Assembly (NCBI GenBank): GCA_000181795.3
Contig: CM012955.1
Coordinates: forward strand, 9,629,346 to 9,677,118
Origin: Trichinella spiralis
Lineage: Eukaryota > Nematoda > Enoplea > Trichinellida > Trichinellidae
DNA: 47,773 nt
Direction of reading: 5' to 3'
This document shows positions 34,486 through 45,662 of this stretch, in pieces (the first letter of the stretch is position 1; each line of letters opens with the position of its first letter). The notes below the pieces were generated by a model that worked only from the letters and a program-made list of their open reading frames with translations, searched no databases and was not told the origin of the DNA. Made by a program: the position numbers and the translations under genes.

Positions 34486-36386
34486 TCAAACTTCCGTAGT
34501 TGAAGTAACTTTTGCACTACGTACAGCGGTGAAATAAGAAACACGGTCGTTGTTTCTAGGATTGTTGTTGCTATTTGTTGCATCGTCTCGGAATCGGATA
34601 TTCTCTTGAACGACATCATCATAAGCAGGCGGAGCAATCCTACACGAAATGTTCACGTATAATTTTTCGCTTGATTTAATAAAACAAACTGAACAACAAA
34701 CAATCAAAACAATACAACAAATTTATCAATTTATTTTCTATGCACGTTGCATTATCAAAATTCCAATCATTAACAAACCCATATATACATGATATATCTA
34801 TATGCATACATAGCATGTAGTGCAGTCTATTTTTGAAATAAAAATATTGCATATGAATATACATATATGTATATAGATTGTGTGTGTATGTTGTTTTCTT
34901 ATCACAACAACAACAACAAAATCACCGAGCTTACCATCCTCTGCTATTGGCTTGTTGTTGATCATTTGACGACGGCCTCTCGGAAAGTGAAAAATCCTGT
35001 CATTAATTTATTATTATTGTTAATTTATTTTTTGTCTAAAATATTTGTACCGATTCTTGGAACTTTTTTCTCCTGACAAAGCCGTCGAAAACGAACAATC
35101 CAAAGCCGGTGCACATCATAACCACACCGAGAATAATCAACGCCAAACCGAGAGCCTGTAAAAATTTCAAAAATCACCAAAGCATATATTTTTTCGGTAT
35201 TGAAATAATAAATTCTTTTTTTTCAAAAATACAATTATTATCCACAGGCATTCCGTGAATAAATTAATCCAAATTTAATTGCAAAACTAAAATGCGATAA
35301 AGTATTGTTTTCTAGAGATAATTTTGAAATTATATTTTCACTTGTTTTCTCTTCTTCTTCTTTCAATTCAAATCCGTAGTAAATATGAATAAAAAAATTT
35401 TTATTTTTGCATAATTGTTTTATTAAAAACAAATTGAAAATTTTTCCTCTCGTCGTATTAATAAAAATTATTTTTCTTTTTCCTCCCCATTTTATTCATT
35501 GTTTGTTATTTTTCACCAATATTACTGTACAAATCGTTCGAAATGAAACACGCATTTGAAAAAAATACGGCGATAAAAATGGCGCGAAAGTTACGGTAAA
35601 ATTAAACGCAGTAAATTTTTTCTTTTCTATTTTTTTGTTTTCATTGTGGGCAAAAAAAATTGTATTGTCATTGTTTTGAAATTAGTTCAGGAAAGAAAAA
35701 AGTTCAACAATTTGAATAAAAATTTCTTCCAAAAATATTTCACTCGACTTGTATTTGTCATCGTGAATAAAAATTTCAATTATTGCCAACGCGATAGAGA
35801 TAAATATGCGGATGAAAACCGGTTTTGGTCCAGTTTACATTTGCACTACTGGGAATGGACGAACAAGTCTTACATTTAAAATGGGAGATCATCACGTACA
35901 AAAAGAAAAGAAATGGTGTAAAATGCACTGATTATAATTTTACTGTTGTTGTTGTTGTTGCTTGTATATATTTTTTAAATATAAAAAAATAAATATATTC
36001 CACTAGATAATGACGATTATTGGATTTTTGGAGAAAAAATTTTCAAATGATAGTGGACGAAAAAAATCGATAATTTAATAGTTGTTTACAATTGGTTTCA
36101 GTTGGATCAGAATTTCGCTTACTTTTGGCGTAATGTCGTGCCACATGAAGCCACAAATGCACGCTCCAATTGCCGCCAGTACAAGACCGGACAAACAAAC
36201 GCAGAGGGCCAAAACTAACGGCGTGCAACGACACGAAGGCGCTCGGAATGGACCAATTCTAAATTTAATAAAAACAGAACAGATGAAAAAAAAATTCATA
36301 ATTAATAATTTGCAAAAAAAAAAATTTCAAATTTGGTACGTTTTGATAACACGTGGTTGAACTGGAATTTGCACATTGTCGGACAT
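34486..36386 (-). CDS. Two-pass membrane protein with cytosolic PPAY motif, 5 exons
   Basis: Exons (minus): 36386-36340, 36258-36123, 35155-35051, 34996-34935, 34639-34486; 167 residues with all junctions in phase. Predicted order: a short N-terminus (MSDNVQIPVQPRVIKT), a Cys-rich first membrane span at about 26-52 (LVLALCVCLSGLVLAAIGAC), a short loop MWHDITPK, a second span at about 62-84 (LIILGVVMMCTGFGLFVF), a basic stop (RRKK), then a polar tail with PPAY at 120-123 and many Asn, Ser and Asp. PPxY binds WW domains, typically of Nedd4-type ubiquitin ligases, which would suit an endosomal or plasma-membrane adaptor; that role is inference. I do not recognise the family. There is no signal peptide. 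The 1-kb second intron may hold a small opposite-strand gene. Confidence 0.8.
35579..35879 (+). CDS. Candidate 32-residue microprotein nested in an intron of the opposite-strand gene
   Basis: Two possible exons, 35579-35595 and 35798-35879, join in phase to give a 32-residue product starting MARKLRDKYADENRFW and ending WTNKSYI. The donor is CG before GTAAAA and the acceptor is GCGATAG. The peptide is charged, then rich in Trp, His and Tyr. No family is recognised. An alternative acceptor at about 35688 gives a 16-residue product. It lies wholly within the second intron of the minus-strand membrane-protein gene. Read as a hypothesis. Confidence 0.3.
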
Positions 36387-36555
36387 TTCGAAAGCAGAGG
36401 TGATTGTAAATTGATGCTGTCCGCTTGTCGGCTAAACAACAATCGACGCGAAGATTGAAATTGCGTGGTGAATTTGAATCTACGTCGATCGTGACAATTC
36501 AAAGATGCAACACAAATAAACAAATAAACAAACAAACAAACAAGTAGTTTGTCAG

Positions 36556-37060
36556 AGTCTGTTCGAAATTGAATACTGGTAAAATATATGTTTTATTCAC
36601 AACGATGTTTTCTTTTTCACATCGTACGATGATTGCAAAGCTGTACCAGTGTTGCTGGCCGAATCGACAAAGCCAATCTATAAACAGAAGAAGCCTGAAT
36701 TGGAAAATTGTATTAAATTACAGTAAACTTTCCCGAATGACCATAATCGGGACGCGAATTGAAAATCAGAACACAAAATTTTTAGACAACTTGTATTTAT
36801 TGATAGTGGAACAATTTCAAGCTGGAGTCGTTTTGATGCAATTTTCCAAAACTGCATCGAACGTCAAGGTCGGAAAATTTCGATAACCAGTGGAAAAAGT
36901 GGAAGAAGTCGAGAAGAAGAAAAGCGAAACAGCTTCTGTGCTAGTCAAATCAAGCAAACCGGTAATGCACGTCAACTGGCCGACCAATCAACGCCCGACG
37001 ACCGGTATTGACAAAACTGATGCTTTGGACAAGCATCCAGAGAAAAAGCCTGTACACTAG
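36556..37060 (+). CDS. Probable 3' part of an unrecognised plus-strand gene
   Basis: The last exon appears to be 36891-37060. It follows acceptor ATAACCAG and is open for 56 codons to a TAG: acidic and basic at first (EKVEEVEKKKSETAS), then KPVMHVNWPTNQRPTTGIDK, ending in EKKPVH. A preceding piece with matching phase, coding AVPVLLAESTKPIYKQKKPE, lies at about 36641-36709 before a GTATTA donor. A 23-base piece at 36556-36578 before a GTAAAA donor also fits in phase. No ATG exon was found. A different frame, 36605-36886, is open for 94 codons and competes with this model. The family is not recognised. Confidence 0.35.
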
Positions 37061-37508
37061 ATCATCTTTTCAACATCAAATTTTTTTTCTTTCAATCATT
37101 TCGAAAATATTCAATTTGAATTTAAATTTAAATCCAAAAAAAAAGAGAAAACATTAAAAATCAAATCTCCAAATTATATAACATGTTCTTTTTTCTTTTT
37201 CAAACTTTTCACCTTGGTAACCAGAACTGATCATCATTTATCACTCAGTTATTGCTTGTTGCCTGGTTGAATTTGTAAACAAATATTTACCGTAAGAAAG
37301 TTGCATTGTAAAATTCAATTTTTTTCATTCTGTTCATTTTCAATTTTCATTCACCAAAACGAACAATCGAATAAATATGACACCAATTTTTTTGTATTCT
37401 TTGAAACAAATTAATAATAATAATAATAACTTGTTCAAATTTAAATTCAAACTGTCCTAAATTTTGAAATTCCAAATTTATCATCGTCTGTCTGTTTGCA
37501 CATTTTGA

Positions 37509-37740
37509 TTACAGTTTACAAAATTGATAGCTCGAACAGTACAATTTGCCGTTTGCGTAATCGCCAACAGAACAAATAAAAATGCTCATCGTGCAGTAGC
37601 ATCCGTGTCGACGATCCAATTTCGAAACTGGTTGGATATTTTTCAACTGTTCAAATTTCCAACAATCTTTGTCGACCAAATTTGTTCGATCATTTTTACA
37701 AATTTCAAATTTTTGTCCATTCAATAATTGCAAAAACTGA
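37509..37740 (-). CDS. Candidate terminal exon of a small Cys-rich protein
   Basis: After a TGTCAG acceptor at about 37741, a minus-strand frame is open to a TAA at 37509. It codes about 76 residues with seven cysteines, including RRHGCYCTMSIFIC, and ends SSYQFCKL. The spacing of Cys recalls small secreted proteins. No start exon was found, so it may be part of a gene or chance. Confidence 0.25.
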
Positions 37741-37825
37741 CACTGAATATATCTGTTCCAAAAATTTCAATTATTTGTTATTTCACAAATAATTTAGCAA
37801 AATTGATTTCAAACAAATAATAATA

Positions 37826-37921
37826 ATGTGGAAATTTTTTGTATTAATATTTGCATTTTCTACACAAATTTATCAATGCGAAACAACCTGGCAAAATTGC
37901 AATCATTTCAATTTACAATAG
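37826..37921 (+). CDS. Short ORF resembling a signal peptide
   Basis: A 31-codon frame begins MWKFFVLIFAFSTQIYQCE and reads on to a stop, with two more Cys and an NFN run. The first 17 residues look like a signal peptide. It could be a small secreted peptide or the first exon of something spliced, but AT-rich DNA readily codes such hydrophobic strings. Confidence 0.2.
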   Translation: MWKFFVLIFAFSTQIYQCETTWQNCNHFNLQ

Positions 37922-38153
37922 AATATTAATACTTAATTGTGATTCAAAACTTACTGTATCTTTTCTTGGAATTTAATGCTATTTTTTATTTGAAAAGCTT
38001 AATTCCATTTTTACCATAACGCAGGTAAATTGATTTACTTTGCCGCATTGTTTTGAATATTTCATGCGGCAAAAGTATTTTTGTTTTTTTTTCTTCTGTT
38101 TAAGAATCCCCTCCGTTCTATACAACTGACGCTGCATTGTGCAACGACGCCTG

Positions 38154-39036
38154 ATGAATATGACGAGCTGTTTCGAAAATTTGAACATCAATATAAATTT
38201 CGATTTTCACGAAAAACGAAATTCTCTTGTTGCCATTCTTGCTGGAATTTTGGTGATTGTTTATCTTTATTTTTTTCTTCAATTTTCACTTTTACTTATT
38301 AATGATCTCAATTTCAGTTCTTCAGTGGCTGGTGGATAATAATCGATGTTGCGGCTGCATATCCGTCTAATACTGCCGATGGGTTTTTACACGCTTACTA
38401 TACGTGCGGCGTTTTCAGCACTATATCAATGTTCATGTGAGGACGATACTGAAACTTTTATTGTATTTTATTTTTGTTGTTTTCGAAAAATTGTTTTCAA
38501 TTTTAATTTTATTCCAGGCTGAGTTCCGTTTCAAATAGTCAAGTGATCGGAGAAACGATATCGGATGGAATACTTGGAACTAGAGGTATTTTTGAAATTT
38601 CATTTCCAAACTTTTTTCAAATTTTAACCACTTTTGTATTTTATACTAAATTTCTTCTGCAAATTGCTTTGTGCGAAATAAATTAAATTACGCTTTTGTT
38701 AATATTTATTTCATTCATCAACGTTAAATATCAATCCACTTTAACACTGAACATGTTTTGCAGTTTTGCCTGATAATATTGAAATGTAAATTTTGATAAA
38801 TTGATTTTCTATAATTTTTTTTCTGTTCATTTGCAGGCGCTCGACTGTGGCTTCTACTGGGATTTGTAATTGGATTCGGATCTCTGATTGCGTCGATTTG
38901 GATCTTGTTTTCAGACTTCGTCGTCAAAGACACAGATCATCAGTGGCGGGGCGTGGCTTTGTTCTTGCAGAATTTGTGCATTTTCGCTTCATCTCTGCTT
39001 TACAAATTTGGACGAAGCGAAGAAGTGTGGAATTGA
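38154..39036 (+). CDS. TMEM50A: Transmembrane protein 50 (TMEM50A/B), 4 exons
   Basis: Exons: 38154-38252, 38318-38436, 38518-38585, 38837-39036, all in phase; 161 residues (human TMEM50A is 157). It has four membrane spans throughout. Family blocks: EKRNSLVAILAGIL, FFSGWWIIID, AYYTCGVFSTISMFML, SVSNSQV, LGTRGARLWLLLGFVIGFGS, LIASIWILF and the C-terminus LLYKFGRSEEVWN. TMEM50 proteins are small, conserved ER/Golgi membrane proteins of unclear biochemical role. The start ATG (38154) puts 19 residues before EKRN, matching human spacing; a second ATG two codons later is equally possible. Confidence 0.95.
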
Positions 39037-41761
39037 CTCGACGAGATCTGAACTCCCTCCTCCCCTGCCCTCTTACGTTCTAGAACCAATCAGCTAGAAG
39101 AAAGTGTATTTTTTCCCCTTTGTAAGCTCGTCGTTTCAGTTTTTTTGCCAATACTGTTACAGTATGACAGTCTTCTCTTTTGTATATTGAATTTAGTGCT
39201 TTTGCGTTTTCTTTTCTTCTTTTTTTCGCTTTGTATTTTTGAAAATTTTATTCAAAATGCCTAACCAACCAAGCGACAATTTTCAAGCTTCAGTAAAAAT
39301 GTTAATGTTGAAAATTGGAATAAAAATTCATTGCACAAAAAATGCAGCACAACTCGATATTTTATTCACAGACTACATATAATCACACACACACACATTT
39401 ATATATATATATATAATTCGTATAGAGAAAAAAAAGTACGTCAGGGATCCCAATTATGTACAACATTTACAATGAATGAGTCACCGATGGTGACCTTGAA
39501 GAATTTTCAACTACAATCATTAATAAAGTTGAAATGAAAAAAAGCGGAAAATAAAATTTTTGAAAGAGAATTTCAAACGAGCAAAAAGCTCGTCGAAGTG
39601 ACAATTTAATTGACTGAAAACATAAAAAACTGCGAAAGAGAAAACGTAAAGAAGTTTTCTAATAACGTTGCCTACGAGCTGTACAATCACCGGGGTTTTT
39701 CAATCACAATAATGTTCAGTTTCAAAATAGAAAAAAAGAGCAAAGCTGGCTGGGATCCAATATTTTACAGAAGCTTAAATGCGTGACGGTGCAGGGCTGA
39801 ATTTACAATGGTGCATCACAATTACAAACGAGATATGAATATGAAAAAGTGTCGTCATATGTACAGTTGAACCGCCGTTTCGCAAGCTTTCTTTCAAGGG
39901 ATATTGTCGAAAGTAGCTTCCTGTTCTGAACAATCTCCATTCCAGAAGATGTTCTTCTCCATTTCTGCCCACACCAGCAGAATCGACGTTAACGGCCAAA
40001 GTTCTACAAATAATTAATTTGATTTAAATTATCAAATCAAATAAAAAGCAAAAAAAGCGAAATAGAATCGCGCCACGCTAAAGTGAAATTAGAAATATTC
40101 AACATTGCCAAACGAGAACACAGACAGACGACTGACCTCATTTTCGTTATCAAATCAAATTTATATTTTTATTCCATTTCACCGATCATATTGTATAGCA
40201 CTGCATTGTTGTTGTTGTTGTTGAATGTGACCTCTCTGTTGAAAAATTATGAGAAGTTTTTCCAATTTTACAAATGAAATAAAATTCAACATTTCACCAC
40301 TATTAAACTATGAATAGCAGAAGCCACCGCAACCATGCACGCTGCCAACGAACAATAAAATGGCGAAGCAACTTTCAATTTATATCACTTGACTGGGCCT
40401 AACGGAAAAATCTGGCCAATATTATGCAGACGAACATTAATCAACTGCTGGAACTTTCAAATATTCCAAACTGACATATTTCAATTTTTCCTGCCTTGTC
40501 GAATGTCAGAAATCTGAAATTATCTGAAAAGAAGAAAAAATAATTAAACAATTTTTTTTCTAAAATTATACAACAACAACAACAATAATAATAATAATAA
40601 TTAGAAATTTTGATTGAAATGATCGTTGTTTGTTCATTTGAAAAATCCATCCTTGCAATGGAAGTTTACTTGACTGACAACAACACAAGCGACCAACTAT
40701 AATAATAATAATAATAATGACAAACTGAATTTCACGTGAATGTCACCTGCGCTCGGTTGGTTGGGAAAATTATTTATAAACATTTTTATTACCTTTTAAT
40801 TTATCTTTTTTACTTTCGAATGATGATAAAAAAAAAGAATTCAACTGAAGTCCAATCTATTCAACTAAACAAATAAAACTTTACAGTATCACGAAAAGGA
40901 ACACTGTAACAGAAAACAACTACCATGCTGATAAGTAAGAACCAGTGCAACTGGTTCAAACATATATAAGAACAAGTCAATGAAATACATATATACATAT
41001 GGATATGTAGATTAATAAATATTTGAAATGAAATAAATAAATACTTGCCAATATAGAAAAGAAAAAAAATTTCATCATTTTCAATTATTATTATTATCAA
41101 ACGTAACGATGACGTAACGATCGAGGTTGTTTGATTATCATCCTACTGCTGCTGCTGCTGCTGCAGTGTGTCTGCGTGTGCGTGTGGAAGTGTGATTTGT
41201 ATTTTCTGAAATGCTCGCAGATAGATGATGACGTTTATTTTTGAACTTTTCAAAAATTGATTCAGTCGAATCGATAAAATTCCGACTTGACAACGGCAAT
41301 TCAACCTGCTCCACAACCAGTATCGTCTTCAATCTTCAACTGATTAACAAACGAGCGAAATAAAATCAACATCTTCAAACTATAATTTAAAAAAAAGCTA
41401 ACAAATAAAAAAACATTTACAAAAAAGCCAACGCATTTCACGATATTCTATTTTTATTGCTATTCTTCTTGAAAATGGAAATTTTTTCAACGTCAACAAC
41501 TGTTGCAACTGTGAACCGACGTTGAACACGGCAAGGCAGGGAATCAATTTCCATACTTTCGACAGCAGAAATTTATCGCCCGTTGCCGAACAGATCATAC
41601 GATCGATTTGAAAAATCTACTTTTTTTTATTTATTTAAAAAACAGAAAAAAATTCCAATTTTTTTTTAAAAAATGTTCAGCATCATGTAAATCAGTAACA
41701 AATTTACAGTATACTTCAAGAGTCGAATGCACAAATTTTTAATATTGTATCAATTTGGCAG
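39037..41761. other. 2.7 kb without a recognisable gene; weak minus-strand exon candidates
   Basis: The TMEM50 3' flank reaches to about 39300. On the minus strand several segments flanked by plausible splice sites are open, at about 40004-39775, 40541-40440, 41332-41138 and 41607-41399. More than one frame is open in some of them and no family or phase-consistent chain emerged, so no gene is called. A (CTG)n run sits at 41145-41164, (TTG)n at 40208-40222, and (AAT)n at 40586-40602 and 40698-40718. Confidence 0.35.
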
Positions 41762-42151
41762 CAGAAATTAAATTAGCCTGTTTTGGTGTTCAATTGGTAA
41801 ATTCGTTCCACTGTTTCAAGTACAGCGCCGTACATTCTTGTGACTTGCCGACAATGTAAGTTCAAGCGCATGCGTATATTAATGAAAAAGAAAATTAGCA
41901 TTTCATTTGAGACAATTTCACACACAGTTGTTAGATTTTGTAAATCGCAGTATTTCAGAGATTCTGTTGAGAAATTTTTATTAAATTATGTATATTTTTT
42001 TGAAAATTGTCATCCAAAGTTCAAGTACAGCAAAAAAGGGTGCTTTGTGCATTTGCAAAGTCTTTTTCCACTGGAAACATTCGTTTGTTGTCTTGTCTTA
42101 TTGCCTGGGCAAACAAACGCGTGCTGTTTACCTTTTGCGCTTGTTATTTGA
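41762..42151 (+). CDS. Candidate two-exon fragment of an unrecognised gene
   Basis: The pieces 41762-41855 (before donor GTAAGT) and 41959-42151 (after TTTCAG) join in phase. They code about 95 residues, including AEIKLACFGVQLVNSFHCFK and then DSVEKFLLNYVYFFENCHPK, ending in a Cys-rich hydrophobic tail and TGA. There is no start exon. A competing frame at 42007-42321 is open for about 104 codons. The family is not recognised. Confidence 0.25.
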
Positions 42152-42749
42152 CATTTCTTCGATATTTTATTGATATTGATTTTGAAACATCGTTTGCCAA
42201 TTTGGTCAAAAATTCTACTGAAAAGCCCTTAATCAACTATTGCTATCAACATTGTTCTTCTTTTTCATTATCAGATGTGAAAATTTGCATGCATTCATTT
42301 TGTTCGCTTGTTCGTGCTTGAACTTTGTTTGAAATGATTGTATGCTTATGGTTGCGCGGATTGCATATTTCTCTTTATCACTGCTGAGCTTGAAGAGCGT
42401 CACACAAAGTTAAAATTTACTTTTTTTTGGTTATTTCTATTTCTTCAGAATGTTTCATCATAATTTTCGGCACGCTTATTGTGTTGCCTACTGCTTTATA
42501 TCCTGTTAATTTAACATTAATTTTTGTTTTTCGTTAACACTGTCCGCATTGCAGTGCATCGAAATTTATGGAATTTCATTTTTGAATATTATTTGATAGA
42601 AAATCAACAACGAGTGAATTATGGTTTTTGAATATAATTTTATTAATGATTGATTTACATTATAAATTATGAACATATCAGCAGTTAATAATGATAAATA
42701 ATTGAAAAACTGTTAATTAATAAAATTGATATTATAAATATAGTTGTAA
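42152..42749. other. Intergenic
   Basis: About 600 bases of AT-rich DNA. It includes the 3' flank of the minus-strand glycoprotein gene. No other feature seen. Confidence 0.45.
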
Positions 42750-45662
42750 TCAGGCTTCATTCAACTTCTCCCCGAAAGAAACCATTTCCTGTTCTGCCCT
42801 TGTCGAAATACAGAAATTACGATGGTTTTCACCGTTTCTTCTCCTCTCAATTATATCTCTCAGCTAAAAAAGAAGTTATTGAATGCAATCTGCGCTTTGT
42901 GCAAAATAAAGACTAACTATCTTCATAGGCTGAAAGCGGCGTATGCATAAAATGATAATTCCAATGAATCCCATTCCAAGCAATGTAACAGACACAGCAA
43001 GGATGACCCCTGAAATATGAACAATAAATTAATATTAAAAACATTTTTCATTATGCTTAAACATGAAAAATTAAATTTTTCAAAATAATGTCAAAATTTT
43101 GATAGGGAATATGAACTGCGTGATATAGTTCTCAATATGTATTCAAACAGAGTAGATGCATAAAGAGAACTTTACACGCTATTGGATAAAACCATTGTTT
43201 TGTAATTATGTAGTGGTTGAAGAAATAAAAAGTAGTGATGATAATAATGAATGGTAAGTGAATAAGACGAATGAAACTTACTCCCGCGGAGGTATCCTTC
43301 GCACATTGTACTGTTGTGGAAGGTTTCATTTAATCCTGAAAAATAAAATTGCCTGTTAGTAAATTTTTCATTAAATAGTAAATGAACAACAAATTGTCCT
43401 ACAATGAAATTTCAAGTTTAATTAAAAAATGGAAAACTCTGAGAATCACGCATGAATAATATACGGAAGAGTTACTAATTAGCTGCATAAATAAAAATCA
43501 TCGTCTAATGCAGTGATTGAACTTAATTTTAACCAATAGCATAATTACATGTTTATGTCCTCAAAAACTGATCCAACGACACCTATAAACTGGAAACGTC
43601 AGGAATAAATTAAACGGCTACAGTGGAAATTAAACACTTTCAGTCATAGGAAGTATCTTGAATGCACAAATTGTTCATTCTTTTTTTACAAGTAAAATAT
43701 TCATAAATGGGACAGTATTATTAGCAACCTCAGTGCTGAATTCTCATAATTTTAGGAGAAATGAACTGTATTTGATAATTCCTTATTAATGAAAATGATG
43801 ATATTACCTTTATCTGTGCAGCTGACCGTCGGGGCACAAGGAATCGGCGTTGAAGTATTCTTATTAGATGGTGAAGTTTGAATTAATTCAACACCACTTC
43901 CATCTGGTTTGCCGCCAATTCGTATTTCTGTTATCGTATCGTTTCCATATATTTTGCTACCGTTAACCACATTCACTAAAAGAGTGTAATTTTCAATATC
44001 ATATAGTGATTATTTGAATTATAGAATATTTTTTAATGATCATTATAGCTACGTTACATGACTTTGCTCATCAGTATAATTATAACATTATTAATTTTGT
44101 ACATATTGAGTGATTATTTGTTAAACACTTGTATCATATTAATTTAAACAGTGCTGTTGTACCAATGAGTACTGTTACACTTGAGTTTATTACTTACATT
44201 TTCCATCAGTATTTCCATCTGAGATGTTACTTATACCTGAAAGTTTTTCAAGCACCTTTGCGTACTTTGTAGCCATTGTTTTCCATTTGGACGCAGTATA
44301 TGTTTTTTCTGTATTATTATTGAATATATTAAAACTTTCTTGGATATCACTCCTTTTCGCAGTTGATATTTCTCTCACTGTCTTGTTTCCATAAAATTCC
44401 TCATCATCAATAGAATCCGGCAGAAAGGTTTCAATTAATTCTACACCACTTCCATTTGTTTTGCCCGCTTTCAGTTTTTCAGATACATTATCATTTCCAT
44501 ATGTTTTGCTACCGTTAACCACATTCACTAAAAGAGTGTAATTTTCAATTTCATGTAGTGATTATTCGAATTACAGAATATTTTTTCACTGTTCATATTC
44601 ACTTCATTTTATGACATGGTTTATCATTATGATTAAAGCTTATTCTGTGATTGTTTCTAATTCACCTATATTATTGAAATTTAAATATTCTACTGTTGTA
44701 CCAATGAGTATTGTCAAACTTCGGCTTCATACTTACATATCCCGTCAGTGTGTTCTTTTGATCTGTTATTAGCAGGTTCAACTTTTTCTGAAAAATTTGT
44801 TGGTATTGGAGTCGTTGTTTGTGGTGTAAGCGTTATGGGTGTTAGTGGGGCTTTTATAACAAATTCCGTGATATTTTCTTTTTCGGTAGGTGTTTCAAAT
44901 ACTGTTGCTTTTACATCTGTTTTGTTGTTATTCTCAGCATTCTCTAAAAAATGCAATTTTCAATATATTGAATTGTTTATTGAATTGAAAAGTACTTTTT
45001 CAATGTTGATTATCATAATATTACATGGCCTGTTTATGAATATAATTATAACGAAATAATAGTTTTAATTATTCAATTATGATTTCTTAAACACCTGCGT
45101 GTTTTGCAAATGTCAGTGTTGCATCCTTGTGAAAAGTATTTTCATTAGTTTTCAGAATGCTACTCACCGTTTGGTAGATATTCATTTGAAATGTTCCTTG
45201 TCATCGTTTCGGTCCGGTTTTGTTTGTCGTAGAGAAGTCCATTTTTGCCCATCTCCGTATTGTCCAGTGCCCATGTAACAGCCTTTGAAGTAAATTGGTG
45301 AAATCATTTGATGCGAAAATATCTTTGGATACTTACTACTTGATAACATACGGCAGCTGTTATCAGCAAAAGTGGAAAATTATGTGAGAGCCTGAAATTT
45401 TCAATCTTTATGAAACAGTTTTCTAAACAATAATGATTATTGTTAATTTGTTATCAAATTATATTTATGCTTATTTCTTGAAGCTCATATCGCTTGCTGG
45501 GTCGTGTATAATTATTTTAAATATGACAATAATGGAATTTGGGGAAGCAGTGCTCTACTAAGGTTTTGAAATATTTCTTTTTCATCTAATATATCCATTG
45601 ATGAAATGATTAAATACAACGTAAAGTAAAACTTACGTTTTGTATGTAAATCGTCCTAGCAT
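42750..45662 (-). CDS. Unrecognised type I membrane glycoprotein with tandemly duplicated phase 1-1 exons, 9 exons
   Basis: Exons (minus): 45662-45637, 45391-45337, 45282-45168, 44943-44737, 44527-44198, 43975-43808, 43335-43282, 43009-42918, 42863-42750; 386 residues, every junction in phase. Order: signal peptide (about 1-29, core FPLLLITAAVCYQ), a Thr/Pro/Asn-rich ectodomain with about 14 N-glycosylation sequons (NRT, NIS, NKT, NIT, NFS and others), two related modules starting LNVVNGSK(T/I)YGND and sharing GSGVELI, a short Cys-containing stalk (CAPTVSCTDKG, STMCEGYL), a membrane span at about 320-341 (VTLLGMGFIGIIILC), RR, and a basic cytosolic tail of 43 residues. Exons 4 to 7 all start and end in phase 1, so they can be added or lost without a frame change. 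No known domain is recognised; a surface or secreted antigen-like role is a guess. The last intron donor is GTTAGT. Confidence 0.8.
43808..44570 (-). repeat. Duplicated exon-plus-intron block in the glycoprotein gene
   Basis: The first ~100 coding bases of exons 5 and 6 and the adjoining 3' intron ends are clearly related. The intron tail reading ttcactaaaagagtgtaat on the plus strand occurs at both 43973 and 44525 and is followed by further matching bases. The 3' ends of exons 4 and 5 and their introns (plus-strand tgtaccaatgagta near 44698 and 44158) also match. So segments of exon and intron were duplicated together in tandem. Confidence 0.85.

Larger units (their letters stand above)
36387..38153. 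other. Region between the PPAY protein and TMEM50 holding small gene candidates
   Basis: It contains candidate exons described separately (36556-37060 plus; 37509-37740 minus; 37826-37921 plus). The rest is AT-rich: (CAAA)n at 36515-36543, (AAT)n at 37411-37430. Part of it must serve as promoter for the divergent genes on either side. Confidence 0.4.

Noticed and set aside
41138-41332. Poly-Ala or poly-Gln protein from the CTG repeat
   Set aside because: The CTG run is open in more than one frame and no gene model includes it; it is probably a microsatellite.
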